A DNA stretch of 14,216 nt from JAIVGV01 sp035295985 (GCA_035295985.1 DATHBT010000056.1:1-14216); one strand, 5' to 3'; shown: positions 1-7,442, numbered from the stretch's first letter. Numbers and translations are program-made. Notes: generated by a model from the letters alone, not told the origin.

Positions 1-16
1 CCCTCGCGCCGCGCGT

Positions 17-598
17 TCAGACGCGCGCTGCCTCCGCCCCGAACTTTTCGAGCCGCATGCGCAACTGCCTGAGCGCCGTGTAGAGACGGCTCTTGACCGT
101 GCTCAGCGGAACGTCGAGCGCGTCGGCGATCTCCTGGAACGTCAAACCCTCGAACTCCTTGAGCACGACGACCTCCCGCAGCTCCTGCGGGAGAGCGGCG
201 ACCGCGCGCCTGACCGCCTCCGCGCGCTCGCGCGACTCTGCCGCGTGCGTGGGCGATTCCACGGCCGAAGCGAACTGGGCGCGGCCGTCCTCCTGTTCGG
301 CTTCGAGCGACGACTCGCCGCGCACGCGCGCCCTCCGCCGCCGCGTGACGCACTGGTTGACCGCGATGCGGTGCAGCCAGGAGGAGACCTTCGCCTCGCC
401 GCGGAAATTCGCGAGGTTGCGGTAGGCCGCGACGAAGGTCTCCTGCGCCGCGTCGCGCGCCTCGTCCTCGCGGCCGAGGATGCCGTAGGCGAGCGCGTAG
501 ATGCGCCGCTCCCAACGGCGCACGACCTCGCCGAACGCTTCCGCGTCTCCCGACACGGCACGCTCGACCAGCATCTCGTCGCTCGCCTCTACGCTCAT
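17..598 (-). CDS. ECF-type RNA polymerase sigma-70 factor
   Basis: A 193-residue sigma factor of the extracytoplasmic-function type, which binds core RNA polymerase and directs it to a dedicated promoter set. The region 2 domain (about residues 21-90) contains the DEARDAAQETFVAAYR helix and the SWLHRIAVN segment. An acidic, serine-rich linker spans about 91-125. Region 4 (about 128-182) has ALPQELREVVVLKEFEGLTF followed by the helix-turn-helix EIADALDVPLSTVKSRLYTA. There is no region 1 or 3, and the length is typical of ECF factors. The first ATG is chosen because homologues usually have several residues before the (D)ExLVxRAxxGD motif. No Shine-Dalgarno is visible; a repeat element ends two bases before the ATG. 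M9 is an alternative start. ECF genes are often followed by an anti-sigma gene, but the window ends 16 bases after the stop, so this cannot be judged. The specific stimulus is unknown. Confidence 0.95.
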   Translation of the reverse strand: MSVEASDEMLVERAVSGDAEAFGEVVRRWERRIYALAYGILGREDEARDAAQETFVAAYRNLANFRGEAKVSSWLHRIAVNQCVTRRRRARVRGESSLEAEQEDGRAQFASAVESPTHAAESRERAEAVRRAVAALPQELREVVVLKEFEGLTFQEIADALDVPLSTVKSRLYTALRQLRMRLEKFGAEAARV

Positions 599-600
599 CG

Positions 601-725
601 AGAAGCTGTTAGCTGTTAGCTTTTAGCTGTTAGCAAAAACAGGAACCGCCGGCCGCGGCGGACGAACTCCACGATTTTGGTCCAACTTCTGAAAGCTAAC
701 AGCCAACGGTCAATAGCTAACAGCT
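601..725 (-). repeat. ~126-bp palindrome-armed dispersed repeat, copy 1
   Basis: Read on the minus strand, this 125-bp element starts AGCTGTTAGC and ends GCTAACAGCTTCT, two bases before the sigma-factor ATG. Its two arms are built from several units of AGCTGTTAGC or its complement GCTAACAGCT, so the ends can pair. About 60 bp of unique GC-rich sequence lies between the arms. A second copy of almost equal length precedes rsmA. The two copies share the stretch GTTAGCTTTCAGAARTT (684-700 here, 16 of 17 identical), a GTTTTTG just before the distal arm, and the AACAGCTTYTC end. It carries no protein-coding capacity. It could be a non-autonomous mobile element or a 5'-UTR hairpin; the sequence alone does not decide. 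Confidence 0.75.
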
Positions 726-748
726 ACTTTAGACGCGTCAGTGCCCGC

Positions 749-780
749 CCCGGCCGAAAAAAATATCGCGGGGGGCCGGG
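749..780 (-). terminator. Weak hairpin between the heptad-repeat gene and the sigma gene
   Basis: CCCGGCC (749-755) and GGCCGGG (774-780) are perfectly complementary around an 18-base A-rich loop. The hairpin lies downstream of the minus-strand gene ending at 844 and upstream of the sigma gene, so it could end the former's transcript. There is no proper T-tract after the stem on the minus strand and the loop is long, so this is tentative. The rest of 726-843 shows nothing recognisable. Confidence 0.25.
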
Positions 781-843
781 AATTGCGGAGGGGAAGTGAG
801 ACGCGGGCGGTGGCCGGGCGCGGGCTGTGTACGTGGGAAGCCG

Positions 844-1104
844 CTACTTCGGGCTGGGCAGGCACTCTTTTAGCTGCACCTTCAACTCGTTGAAGTCCGC
901 GCGCATTGCGACCATCTCCGAGTAAGTATTGTGGACGAAACTGTCCATCCGGTCGATACGGATGTCCAGTCCGTTTACACGCCTGTCCACGGCGTCGGAA
1001 CGCGTGTCCACGGTGTCGAAACGCTTGTTAACGGTGTCGCGCAGATCACGCATCACTTCCAGGAGCGTTTCGAGTGTCGGCTTGGTTGTGAGGTCGTCGT
1101 TCAT
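844..1104 (-). CDS. Small heptad-repeat coiled-coil protein of unknown function
   Basis: An 86-residue, charged, soluble protein with no signal peptide or membrane segment. From the ATG at 1104 it reads MNDDLTTKPTLETLLEVMRD and then runs into consecutive seven-residue units: LRDTVNK, RFDTVDT, RSDAVDR, RVNGLDI and RIDRMDS (residues 21-55). Hydrophobic residues fall at regular spacing, as in a coiled coil. The C-terminal part (FNELKVQLKE) continues as amphipathic helix. The frame extends upstream to an ATG at 1239, but the first 45 residues of that longer version are low-quality sequence and overlap the promoter of the divergent gene, so the internal start is preferred. No catalytic motif is seen. 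Short proteins of this style (T-L-E-x-(L/I)-L-E followed by RFDxVD repeats) are, from memory, common in this group of bacteria, but I know of no assigned role. Confidence 0.6.
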   Translation of the reverse strand: MNDDLTTKPTLETLLEVMRDLRDTVNKRFDTVDTRSDAVDRRVNGLDIRIDRMDSFVHNTYSEMVAMRADFNELKVQLKECLPSPK

Positions 1105-1216
1105 GCGCGCATCTTGCGGAATATCGAGTGTTGTAGTCAAGGTGATGAGGTGACCCGAAGACGGGGAAACTGGCTGAACGAACGATCCCTGCCCCGCCCG
1201 GCGGTCAGCAATTCCG

Positions 1217-1246
1217 TTGACAGTCTTCGCGGCGGGCACGTAGTAT
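1217..1246 (+). promoter_or_regulatory. Sigma-70-type promoter for the HD-GYP gene
   Basis: A perfect -35 hexamer TTGACA (1217-1222) is followed after 18 bases by TAGTAT (1241-1246), four of six matches to TATAAT. Transcription would start near 1253, giving a leader of about 125 bases to the ATG at 1377. The ATG at 1245 lies inside the -10 box and would not be transcribed from this promoter, which supports the later start. Confidence 0.5.
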
Positions 1247-1376
1247 GAATTTTGGCCGTTCGCGGAGCTTTCCGGCCCGCGTCGGCCGGCCTCTTGCCCG
1301 CTCTGTCAGCGCCTCTCACGCTCCGACAATAAATTTACTTCCCGGCCCGTTTCGCCCCGCAGTCTCTCGCTTTCTG

Positions 1377-3206
1377 ATGTTCGAGAAAATCCGTCGGATA
1401 CGGCTGCTCTACATCGTGCTGGCGACCCTTTTAGTCGTCGGCCTGCTGCCGCTCGGGCTGTCCGGCTGGATGCTGTCGGATCGCAGCGCCCGCGAGCTGC
1501 GCGCCGTAGAGAACCGCTACCAGGCGCAGTTGGTCGAGGACAAGGCGCGGCAGATCGAACTCTACGGGCAGCGTTACCGCGACGTGGTGACGGGACTGGC
1601 GCGCGCCTTCGAGCTGGCGGGCGGGGTGCGCGGACTCGGCGGCGGCGAGTCGGACGTGCGCCTGCACCGCGCCGTCGCCGAAGACCCGAACCTGATCGCG
1701 CTCGCGATCCTGCCAGTCGGCGGCGTTCCGCGGACGGCCTACAAGACCGACGTGATCGGGCGCGACGAACTCGACGAGCGCGTGGGCGACGCGCTCGCGC
1801 GGATGAGCGGGCGCGGCCTCTACGTCTCGCGCCCGCAGCTCATCCGCTCGAGCCAGGAGATGAGTCTGACGGTGGCCGCTCCCGTGATGGGCGGCGAGGG
1901 GGGCGAGGAGGTCGAGGCGGCCGTCGTCGCCTGCGTCTCCTTCGAGGAGGTCTTCCGGGCGGTCGGGCAGTCCAGCTCGCAGAGCGAGGAAGAACTACTA
2001 GAACAGGGCCGCCCCGTCGTCTTCGTCGTTGACATACAGGGCCGCGCGGTCGCGCACCCGGACGCGCGCGTCGCCTACGCCGAGCGCTCGATGACCAACC
2101 TGCGCGTAGTGCAGGACTGGCTCGCGACGGGCGCGCAGGTGCGCTCCGTGCTCGCGCCGTTCGCGCTGGAGCGCGACGGCCGGCGCGTCGAGATGCTGGG
2201 GGCCTACGCGACGGCCGAGCTCGACGCGGGGGCGCGCCTCGGCGTCATCGCCATCCAGGACGAGCGGGCCGCCCTGCGCTCGGTCGCGGAGATGCGCCGG
2301 CAGATCGGCCTCATCAGCCTGCTCGCCGCAACGTTCGCCCTCCTCATCGGCTTCATATTCGCGAAGCAGTTGACGCAGCCCGTCCGCGACCTCGCGGCGG
2401 CGGCCGGGCGCATCGCCGCCGGCAACTTCTCGCAGCGCATCCGCGTGCGCAGCCGCACCGAACTCGGCCAGCTCGGCAACTCCTTCAACCGGATGACCGA
2501 CCAGCTCGAATGCTACGTCGAGGACTTGCGGCGCGCGGCCGAGGAGAACCGCGAGCTGTTCATCGGCACGGTCAAGGCGCTCGCCGCCGCCATCGACGGC
2601 AAAGACCCCTACACCCGCGGCCACTCGGAGCGCGTCGCGCGCTTCTCGTTGGCAATCGGCGAGAGATTGAATCTGCCCGACGACGAGATGGAGAAGCTGC
2701 GCGTGAGCGCCCTGCTCCACGACGTGGGCAAGATCGCGATTGACGACAAGGTTTTGAAGAAGCCCGCCGCGCTGACCGACGAAGAGTTCGTGATCATGAA
2801 GACGCACCCGCAGCGCGGGTACAAGATCATGTCGCAGATTCCGGCGATGAAAGACTTCCTGCCGGGCATGTACATGCACCACGAGATGATCAACGGGCAG
2901 GGCTACCCGCAGGGCCTGAGGGGCGACGAGATACCCTTGCAGGCGCGCATCGTCTCCGTGGCCGACACCTTCGACGCGATGACGACCGACCGCCCCTACC
3001 AGAAAGCATTCACGCTCGAAGCCGCGCTCGACAGGATTAAGTCCTTCGTCGGCACGCGCTACGACGAACAGGTCGTGGCCGCGCTCGTCGAAGCCTGCGA
3101 GCAGGGCCAGATCGCGCCGGGCCGCGCCCGCCTGACGAGGCGGCCGGCGGCGCAGCCCGCGCCGCCCGTTCAGGCGCGCACCGAGCAGTCGCAGCAAGTC
3201 GCCTGA
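1377..3206 (+). CDS. Membrane-anchored sensor HAMP/HD-GYP protein (probable c-di-GMP phosphodiesterase)
   Basis: A 609-residue inner-membrane signalling protein. The order is: TM1 (about 11-32), an extracytoplasmic sensor region of about 280 residues resembling a Cache-type domain, TM2 (about 311-329), HAMP (330-382, with RDLAAAAGRIAAGNFSQRI), and HD-GYP (about 395-575). The HD-GYP domain retains H448-D449 with the following GK, H501-H502, G509-Y510-P511, and the IVSVADTFDAMTTDRPY block. With these metal-binding residues present it should hydrolyse cyclic di-GMP; activity is inferred from the family. The tail (580-609) is a low-complexity Pro/Ala/Gln region. The frame is open from an ATG at 1245, but the 44 extra residues would precede the basic-then-hydrophobic N-terminus MFEKIRRIRLLYIVLA, and that ATG overlaps the -10 box. 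No strong Shine-Dalgarno is visible before 1377. Confidence 0.93.
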   Translation: MFEKIRRIRLLYIVLATLLVVGLLPLGLSGWMLSDRSARELRAVENRYQAQLVEDKARQIELYGQRYRDVVTGLARAFELAGGVRGLGGGESDVRLHRAVAEDPNLIALAILPVGGVPRTAYKTDVIGRDELDERVGDALARMSGRGLYVSRPQLIRSSQEMSLTVAAPVMGGEGGEEVEAAVVACVSFEEVFRAVGQSSSQSEEELLEQGRPVVFVVDIQGRAVAHPDARVAYAERSMTNLRVVQDWLATGAQVRSVLAPFALERDGRRVEMLGAYATAELDAGARLGVIAIQDERAALRSVAEMRRQIGLISLLAATFALLIGFIFAKQLTQPVRDLAAAAGRIAAGNFSQRIRVRSRTELGQLGNSFNRMTDQLECYVEDLRRAAEENRELFIGTVKALAAAIDGKDPYTRGHSERVARFSLAIGERLNLPDDEMEKLRVSALLHDVGKIAIDDKVLKKPAALTDEEFVIMKTHPQRGYKIMSQIPAMKDFLPGMYMHHEMINGQGYPQGLRGDEIPLQARIVSVADTFDAMTTDRPYQKAFTLEAALDRIKSFVGTRYDEQVVAALVEACEQGQIAPGRARLTRRPAAQPAPPVQARTEQSQQVA

Positions 3207-3290
3207 CGAGTTGTCGTTAATCTCTTAAAGTCGCGGTCGGAAAATCCCGATCAGATTGCCGGAGTTCGTGTGAATCCGCGTAGCGAGATT

Positions 3291-3309
3291 GCGAGTTCGG
3301 GAAACTCGC
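3291..3309. terminator. Hairpin between convergent genes
   Basis: GCGAGTT (3291-3297) and AACTCGC (3303-3309) form a perfect seven-base stem around CGGGA. It lies between the converging HD-GYP gene and the selenoprotein gene and could serve both strands. It lacks a T-tract in either direction, so intrinsic termination is uncertain. Nothing else is recognisable in 3207-3329. Confidence 0.3.
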
Positions 3310-3329
3310 GGCGCAGTTGGGCGGCGGCT

Positions 3330-3908
3330 TCAGGGTTGAGGCTTGGGCGCGGACAGGAGTTTGCGAACCTCCGCGGCCATCGCCGCGCCGTCCAGCGGAC
3401 GGCCGCCTTCGACGCCGATCTGATCCATTAAGAACGCGGGGGCCGGCGGCTCGCCCTTCCATTCCGCCTCGCGGTCGAAGACGAGGAACATGTCCCAGGC
3501 GGGGCCGTCGATCCTGAGCGAGCGCGAATAGGCTTTCACGAGCACGCCGTCGCCGTCCCAGTAGTGCGCCACGCGCGGGTCGGGGAAGCGCCTCGTGGCC
3601 TGCGGGACGGTCGCCCTGCCGTCGGCCCAGAGGACAGGCACCCAAACTGCGTAGGCCCGAAAATCTTCGTCCTGAACCTGACCGAGAACTTCGTGCTGGA
3701 CTTCGGAGGCCCCCCGAAGGCAGCCTGGTCAGCTAGGCGCGAGGAGCATCAACAGCCGGACTTTGCCCTTGTCGCGGTTGAACTGCGCGCGCAGGTCTTC
3801 AACCTTCGTCGAGTAAGGGTGGCCGCAGGTCATGTAGTTGCCTACGAAGATGAGTAGGACGAGGAGGACGCCGACGGGGATCAGGATTTTGGGCTGGTTC
3901 GGCTTCAC
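3330..3908 (-). CDS. Membrane-anchored thioredoxin-fold selenoprotein (in-frame UGA, U-P-G-C motif)
   Basis: Reading TGA at 3731-3729 as selenocysteine gives one continuous 192-residue protein. It has a GTG start at 3908 (MKPNQPK), one hydrophobic membrane segment (residues 8-26, ILIPVGVLLVLLIFVGNYM), a short helix (TKVEDLRAQFNRDKGKV), then the strand VRLLMLLAPS leading into U60-P-G-C63. A beta-strand followed by [C/U]xxC and a helix is the active-site layout of thioredoxin-fold oxidoreductases. The C-terminal part continues in the same frame: AYAVWVPVL, RFPDPRVAHYWDGDG, AWDMFLVFD and PPAPAFLMDQI. VxVPVL...DPRVxHxWD...AWDxxLxF is, from memory, the pattern of a family of small (seleno)proteins with Cys-containing relatives. 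A thiol/selenol redox role facing the periplasm is inferred. No good Shine-Dalgarno is seen. Alternatives are a nonsense-mutated pseudogene or a sequencing error; the Cys at +3, the intact frame on both sides and the hairpin after the TGA argue against both. Confidence 0.8.
3695..3724 (-). promoter_or_regulatory. Candidate bacterial SECIS hairpin
   Basis: On the minus strand, starting five bases after the UGA, GCUG pairs with CAGC and, after a 1x2 internal loop, CUUCGG pairs with CCGAAG. A seven-base loop GGGGCCU (3713-3707) is left. A loop whose first base is G, lying about 15-16 bases after the UGA and inside the coding region, fits the general bacterial SECIS description bound by SelB. A competing fold exists (AGGCU-CC around UUCG pairing with GG-GGCCU) that puts the loop closer to the UGA, so the structure needs computation and comparison with relatives. 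Confidence 0.5.
3729..3731 (-). other. Selenocysteine codon (UGA), residue 60
   Basis: TGA is read in the same frame as the 59 codons before it and the 132 sense codons after it. It is followed by CCA GGC TGC (Pro-Gly-Cys), placing selenocysteine at the N-terminal position of a UxxC redox motif. Decoding needs selA, selB, selC and selD elsewhere in the genome; none lies in this window. Confidence 0.75.
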
Positions 3909-4131
3909 GCAGTGAAGATACGACGGAAGGCCGGCGCGGGCAAAGCGAATTATCGAAGGCCGCGTCTGATTCTGATAGAGCGCCGCCGCGCGTCGCCCCT
4001 TGATTTATCGGGGGCGATTTGCTTTTGTATCCGCTGACGGAAACAGCCCGGTTCCATCTCCCGTAACAAGACAGTCGCCGCACACGCGTTCTCCGTCAAC
4101 TTCAACAACCGGAAAGTCCGAAACGCCCTTC

Positions 4132-4137
4132 GAGGAG
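4132..4137 (+). promoter_or_regulatory. Shine-Dalgarno for the TolB/amidohydrolase gene
   Basis: GAGGAG lies five bases before the ATG at 4143. This is the clearest ribosome-binding site in the window and fixes the start. The preceding divergent interval 3909-4131 must hold promoters for this gene and for the selenoprotein, but no convincing -35/-10 pair stands out; GATAAT on the minus strand at about 3953-3948 is a possible -10. Confidence 0.8.
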
Positions 4138-4142
4138 AGAAG

Positions 4143-7100
4143 ATGACTCGACAACTGCCCGCCCTCCTGCTCGCGCTCTCTTTGCTCGCGCCCGCGCTCG
4201 TCTCCGGACAGCAGCCCAACACGGGAGGCCAGCAGCCCGCGCCCACGCCGCCGCCGGAGACGCCGGCCGCCGCGCCGAAGTCCGAGAAGTGGGACGTGGA
4301 GGGCGCTCACGGCCCCGTGAAGACGGTCGAGTTCGACACGGACGAGGGGACTTGGATGAGCTGCGACGTGTCGCCCGACGGCCAGTGGATCGTCTTCGAT
4401 CTTCTGGGGGACATCTACCAGATGCCGATCACGGGCGGGCGGGCGCAGTTGATTTCGGGCGGCGTCTCGTGGGAGTCGCAGCCGCGCTACTCGCCCGACG
4501 GAAAGTGGATCGCGTTCACCTCGGATCGCGACGGCGGCGACAACATCTGGATCGTCGGCGCGGACGGGAAGAACCGCCGGCAGTTAACCAAAGAGACTCT
4601 GCGCCTCGTCAACTCGCCGGAGTGGACGCCCGACGGCCAATATGTCCTCGCGCGCAAGCACTGGGTCGATCAGCGCAGTTTGGGCGCGGGCGAAATCTGG
4701 ATGTATCACTCGGCGACGGGCGGGACGGGCGTTCAGTTGACCGAGAAATCGAGCTGGACGGCGAACGTCGGCGAGCCTTTTGCAGACCCGCAGGGCCGCT
4801 TCGTCTATTTCGTCAACAGCGGCGACTTCGATTACAACAAGAACGTCTATCAGTCCATCTACTGGATCGAGCGTTACGACAGGGAGAAGGGCCGCCGCAA
4901 CGTCTTCGTCCGCGGCTCAGGCGGCGCGATTCGGCCCGCCGTTTCGCCCGACGGCAAGCTCCTCGCCTTCATCCGCCGCGACCGGCTCAACACCGTCCTC
5001 TTCCTGCGCGAGATCGATTCCGGCAAGGAGTGGCCTATCTACGACGGCCTGACGCGCGACCAGCAGGAGACGTGGGCCGTCTTCGGCACGTACCCCGGCT
5101 ACTCCTGGACGCCCGACGGCCGCGCCATCGTCATCACCGCTAAGGGCAAGTTCGTCAAGGTCGATGTCAACAGCAAGCAGGCGACGCCTATTCCGTTCAC
5201 GGCGCACGTCTCGCAGAAGGTGGCGGAGGCTGTCCGCTTCAAGCAGGAGGTCGCTCCCGAACGTGATCAGGCGAGGCTGCTGCGCTGGGCGCGGCGCGGC
5301 GGCGGCGACCGCATCATCTACAGCGCGCTCGGCAAGCTCTACGTGAAGGAGGGGGCCGCGGCCCCGCGCCGACTGCTGAACAGCAACTACCTCGAATACT
5401 CGCCGAACTTTTCCTACGACGGCAGCCGCATCACCTTCGTCACGTGGTCTGACGCGGAGAAGGGCGCGGTCTGGGTGGCGAACGCCGACGGCACGGAACT
5501 GCGGAAGATCACCTCGGTCGCAGATCAGTACGCTAACCCGGCCTTCTCGCCTGACGGCACGAAGATCGCTTACCTGAAAGGCCGCGGCGCGGTCTATCGC
5601 GACGAGAACCTGGCGAGCGATAACACCTTCGAGATTCACGTCTGGGACGGGCAGCGCCACAACTACGTGATGGACTTGCTGACGAGCGGCCCTAACTCGC
5701 GCATGCCGCGACTCATCTTCGACCCGAAGGGCGAAAGGATTTACTTCAAGGAGACGCCGCCCTCGCCCGTCCCGCCCGGCGCGCCCGCGCAGCTTCTAAC
5801 TTTCCTGTCGAGCGTCAAGACGACCGGCGACGACTACAAGCGCCACGTCGAGACGCGCTTCGGCACGGAGATCATGCCGTCGCCCGACTTCCAGTACGTC
5901 TTCTTCAAGGAGCTGCACAAGCTCTACGTCGCGCCGATGCCGCAGACGGGTAAGCTTCTGAAGCTGAGTTCGACCGAGACCAGCCTGCCCGTCAAGAACG
6001 TCTCGAAGTGGTCAGGCGACTGGCTGACGTGGTCGCTCGACAGCAAGACGGTGCAGTGGACTGCGGGCGAGAACTTCCACGAGCAGGAGATCGCGCGCAT
6101 CTACGACGAGCCGGCGAAGGACGAGAAGGCCAGAGAGCCGCGCGCGACGCGGATCGGCTTCGAGTTCCAGACCGCCAAACCGGCCGGCGCGGTCGCCCTC
6201 ACGAACGCACGCGTCATCACGATGAAGGGCGACCAGGTGATCGAGCGCGGCACGGTTCTCGTCGAAGGCAACCGCATCAAGGCCGTCGGCTCACGCGTGA
6301 ATGTCCCCGCCAACGCGCGCCGCATCGACATGAGCGGCAAGACCATCTCGCCGGGCCTCATCGACGTTCACGCCCACATGGGCTACAGCCACCTCGACAT
6401 CAGCCCCGAGCAGGACTGGATGTACTACGCCAACCTCGCCTACGGCGTCACCACGACGCACGACCCGTCGGCCTCGACGCAGACCGTCTTCGCCCAATCT
6501 GAGATGGTCAAGGCCGGCATGATGACGGGGCCGCGCGTCTTCTCCACCGGCTACCCGCTCTACGGCGCGGAGAGTCCTGAGAAAGCGCCGGTCAACGGCC
6601 TCGAAGACGCCCGCGCGCACCTATCGCGCCTCAAAGCCCTCGGCGCATTTTCTGTGAAGAGCTACAACCAGCCGCGGCGCAACCAGCGCCAGCAGATCAT
6701 ACAGGCGGCGCGCGAGTTGAAGATAATGGTCGTCCCCGAAGGCGGCTCGACCTACTTCTACAACATGACGCACATCCTCGACGGCCACACAGGGATCGAG
6801 CACGCCATCCCCCTCGCGCCGCTCTACAAAGACGCCGTCACGCTCTTCGCTAAGAGCAACACGGGCTACACGCCCACGCTGGTCGTCGGCTACGGGGGCG
6901 TCTGGGGCGAGAACTACTGGTATCAGAAGTCGAACGTCTGGGAGAACGCGCGCCTGTTGCAGTTCACGCCGCGCGGCGACATCGACGCCCGCTCGCGCCG
7001 CCGCATGATGGTTCCCGACGACGACTTCTACCACTTCGAGCTGGCGAAGTCCGTTAAGGACGTGGTTCGCGCGGGCGGGCGCGCGCAGCTCGGCGCGCAC

Positions 7101-7412
7101 GGCCAGCTACAGGGCCTCGGCGCGCACTGGGAGCTGTGGATGTTGCAGCAGGGCGGTCTCACCCCGATGGAATCCCTCCGCGCGGCGACGCTGCACGGCG
7201 CGGCCTACCTCGGCCTCGACGATGACCTCGGCTCGATTGAGCCGGGCAAGCTCGCCGACTTCATGATCACGACTAAAAATCCGCTCGACAACATCCAGAA
7301 CACGGACTCGGTCAGCCACGTCATGATCAACGGCGCGCTCTTCGACGCTCGCACCATGGACGAGGTCTGGCCCCAGGCCCGCCCGCGGAAGAAATTCTTC
7401 TGGGAGCGTTAA
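4143..7412 (+). CDS. Exported TolB-like beta-propeller / amidohydrolase fusion protein
   Basis: A 1089-residue exported protein. Residues 1-22 form a Sec signal peptide (MTRQLPALLLALSLLAPALVSG) followed by a Pro/Gln-rich linker. Residues of about 45-670 form a beta-propeller with PD40/WD40-like blades marked by xPDGxxIxF motifs: S77PDG, S117PDGKWIAFTSDRDGG, S268PDGKLLAF, S469PDGTKIAYLKG and several degenerate ones. From about 682 (VALTNARVITMKGDQVIERG) an amidohydrolase domain starts. It has the metal-binding H743-A-H745 after the GLIDV strand, a His-rich segment at 877-887 (H877, H882, GIEH887), LGAH986GQLQGLG near the final metal strand, and the closing LGSIEPGKLADFMI motif. Metal-dependent hydrolysis of an amide or peptide-like bond is the family role; the substrate is unknown, and the propeller may bind or gate it. 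The usual 'GTD' aspartate of beta-strand 8 appears as GAH, which resembles what I remember of other members of this fusion family. Confidence 0.92.
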   Translation: MTRQLPALLLALSLLAPALVSGQQPNTGGQQPAPTPPPETPAAAPKSEKWDVEGAHGPVKTVEFDTDEGTWMSCDVSPDGQWIVFDLLGDIYQMPITGGRAQLISGGVSWESQPRYSPDGKWIAFTSDRDGGDNIWIVGADGKNRRQLTKETLRLVNSPEWTPDGQYVLARKHWVDQRSLGAGEIWMYHSATGGTGVQLTEKSSWTANVGEPFADPQGRFVYFVNSGDFDYNKNVYQSIYWIERYDREKGRRNVFVRGSGGAIRPAVSPDGKLLAFIRRDRLNTVLFLREIDSGKEWPIYDGLTRDQQETWAVFGTYPGYSWTPDGRAIVITAKGKFVKVDVNSKQATPIPFTAHVSQKVAEAVRFKQEVAPERDQARLLRWARRGGGDRIIYSALGKLYVKEGAAAPRRLLNSNYLEYSPNFSYDGSRITFVTWSDAEKGAVWVANADGTELRKITSVADQYANPAFSPDGTKIAYLKGRGAVYRDENLASDNTFEIHVWDGQRHNYVMDLLTSGPNSRMPRLIFDPKGERIYFKETPPSPVPPGAPAQLLTFLSSVKTTGDDYKRHVETRFGTEIMPSPDFQYVFFKELHKLYVAPMPQTGKLLKLSSTETSLPVKNVSKWSGDWLTWSLDSKTVQWTAGENFHEQEIARIYDEPAKDEKAREPRATRIGFEFQTAKPAGAVALTNARVITMKGDQVIERGTVLVEGNRIKAVGSRVNVPANARRIDMSGKTISPGLIDVHAHMGYSHLDISPEQDWMYYANLAYGVTTTHDPSASTQTVFAQSEMVKAGMMTGPRVFSTGYPLYGAESPEKAPVNGLEDARAHLSRLKALGAFSVKSYNQPRRNQRQQIIQAARELKIMVVPEGGSTYFYNMTHILDGHTGIEHAIPLAPLYKDAVTLFAKSNTGYTPTLVVGYGGVWGENYWYQKSNVWENARLLQFTPRGDIDARSRRRMMVPDDDFYHFELAKSVKDVVRAGGRAQLGAHGQLQGLGAHWELWMLQQGGLTPMESLRAATLHGAAYLGLDDDLGSIEPGKLADFMITTKNPLDNIQNTDSVSHVMINGALFDARTMDEVWPQARPRKKFFWER

Positions 7413-7442
7413 CACCCCGACCCCTCCCGAACGTCCTACCCA

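Noticed and set aside
602..725. CRISPR-like array from the repeated AGCTGTTAGC / GCTAACAGCT units.
   Set aside because: The units are about 10 bases, adjacent or overlapping, in both orientations, without regular unique spacers and with no cas genes nearby.
1245..1376. Longer HD-GYP protein starting at the ATG at 1245.
   Set aside because: The added 44 residues precede an ordinary N-terminal membrane anchor, and the ATG overlaps the -10 box of a good promoter.
1998..3197. Long minus-strand frame of about 400 codons opposite the HD-GYP gene.
   Set aside because: It is antisense to a gene with clear catalytic motifs. Its composition (Arg, Val, Asp, Gly, Leu rich) is what GC-rich codon bias produces on the opposite strand.
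3330..3641. Stand-alone 103-residue gene starting at the ATG at 3641.
   Set aside because: It begins in the middle of a fold (PVLWADGR) with no ribosome-binding site, and the same frame continues upstream with protein-like sequence through the UGA to a membrane segment.
3642..3740. A frameshift or nonsense pseudogene explanation for the thioredoxin-like gene.
   Set aside because: No frameshift is needed, because both halves are in the same frame. The single stop sits exactly at the redox position with Cys at +3, which is unlikely for a random mutation. It is not fully excluded without homologues.
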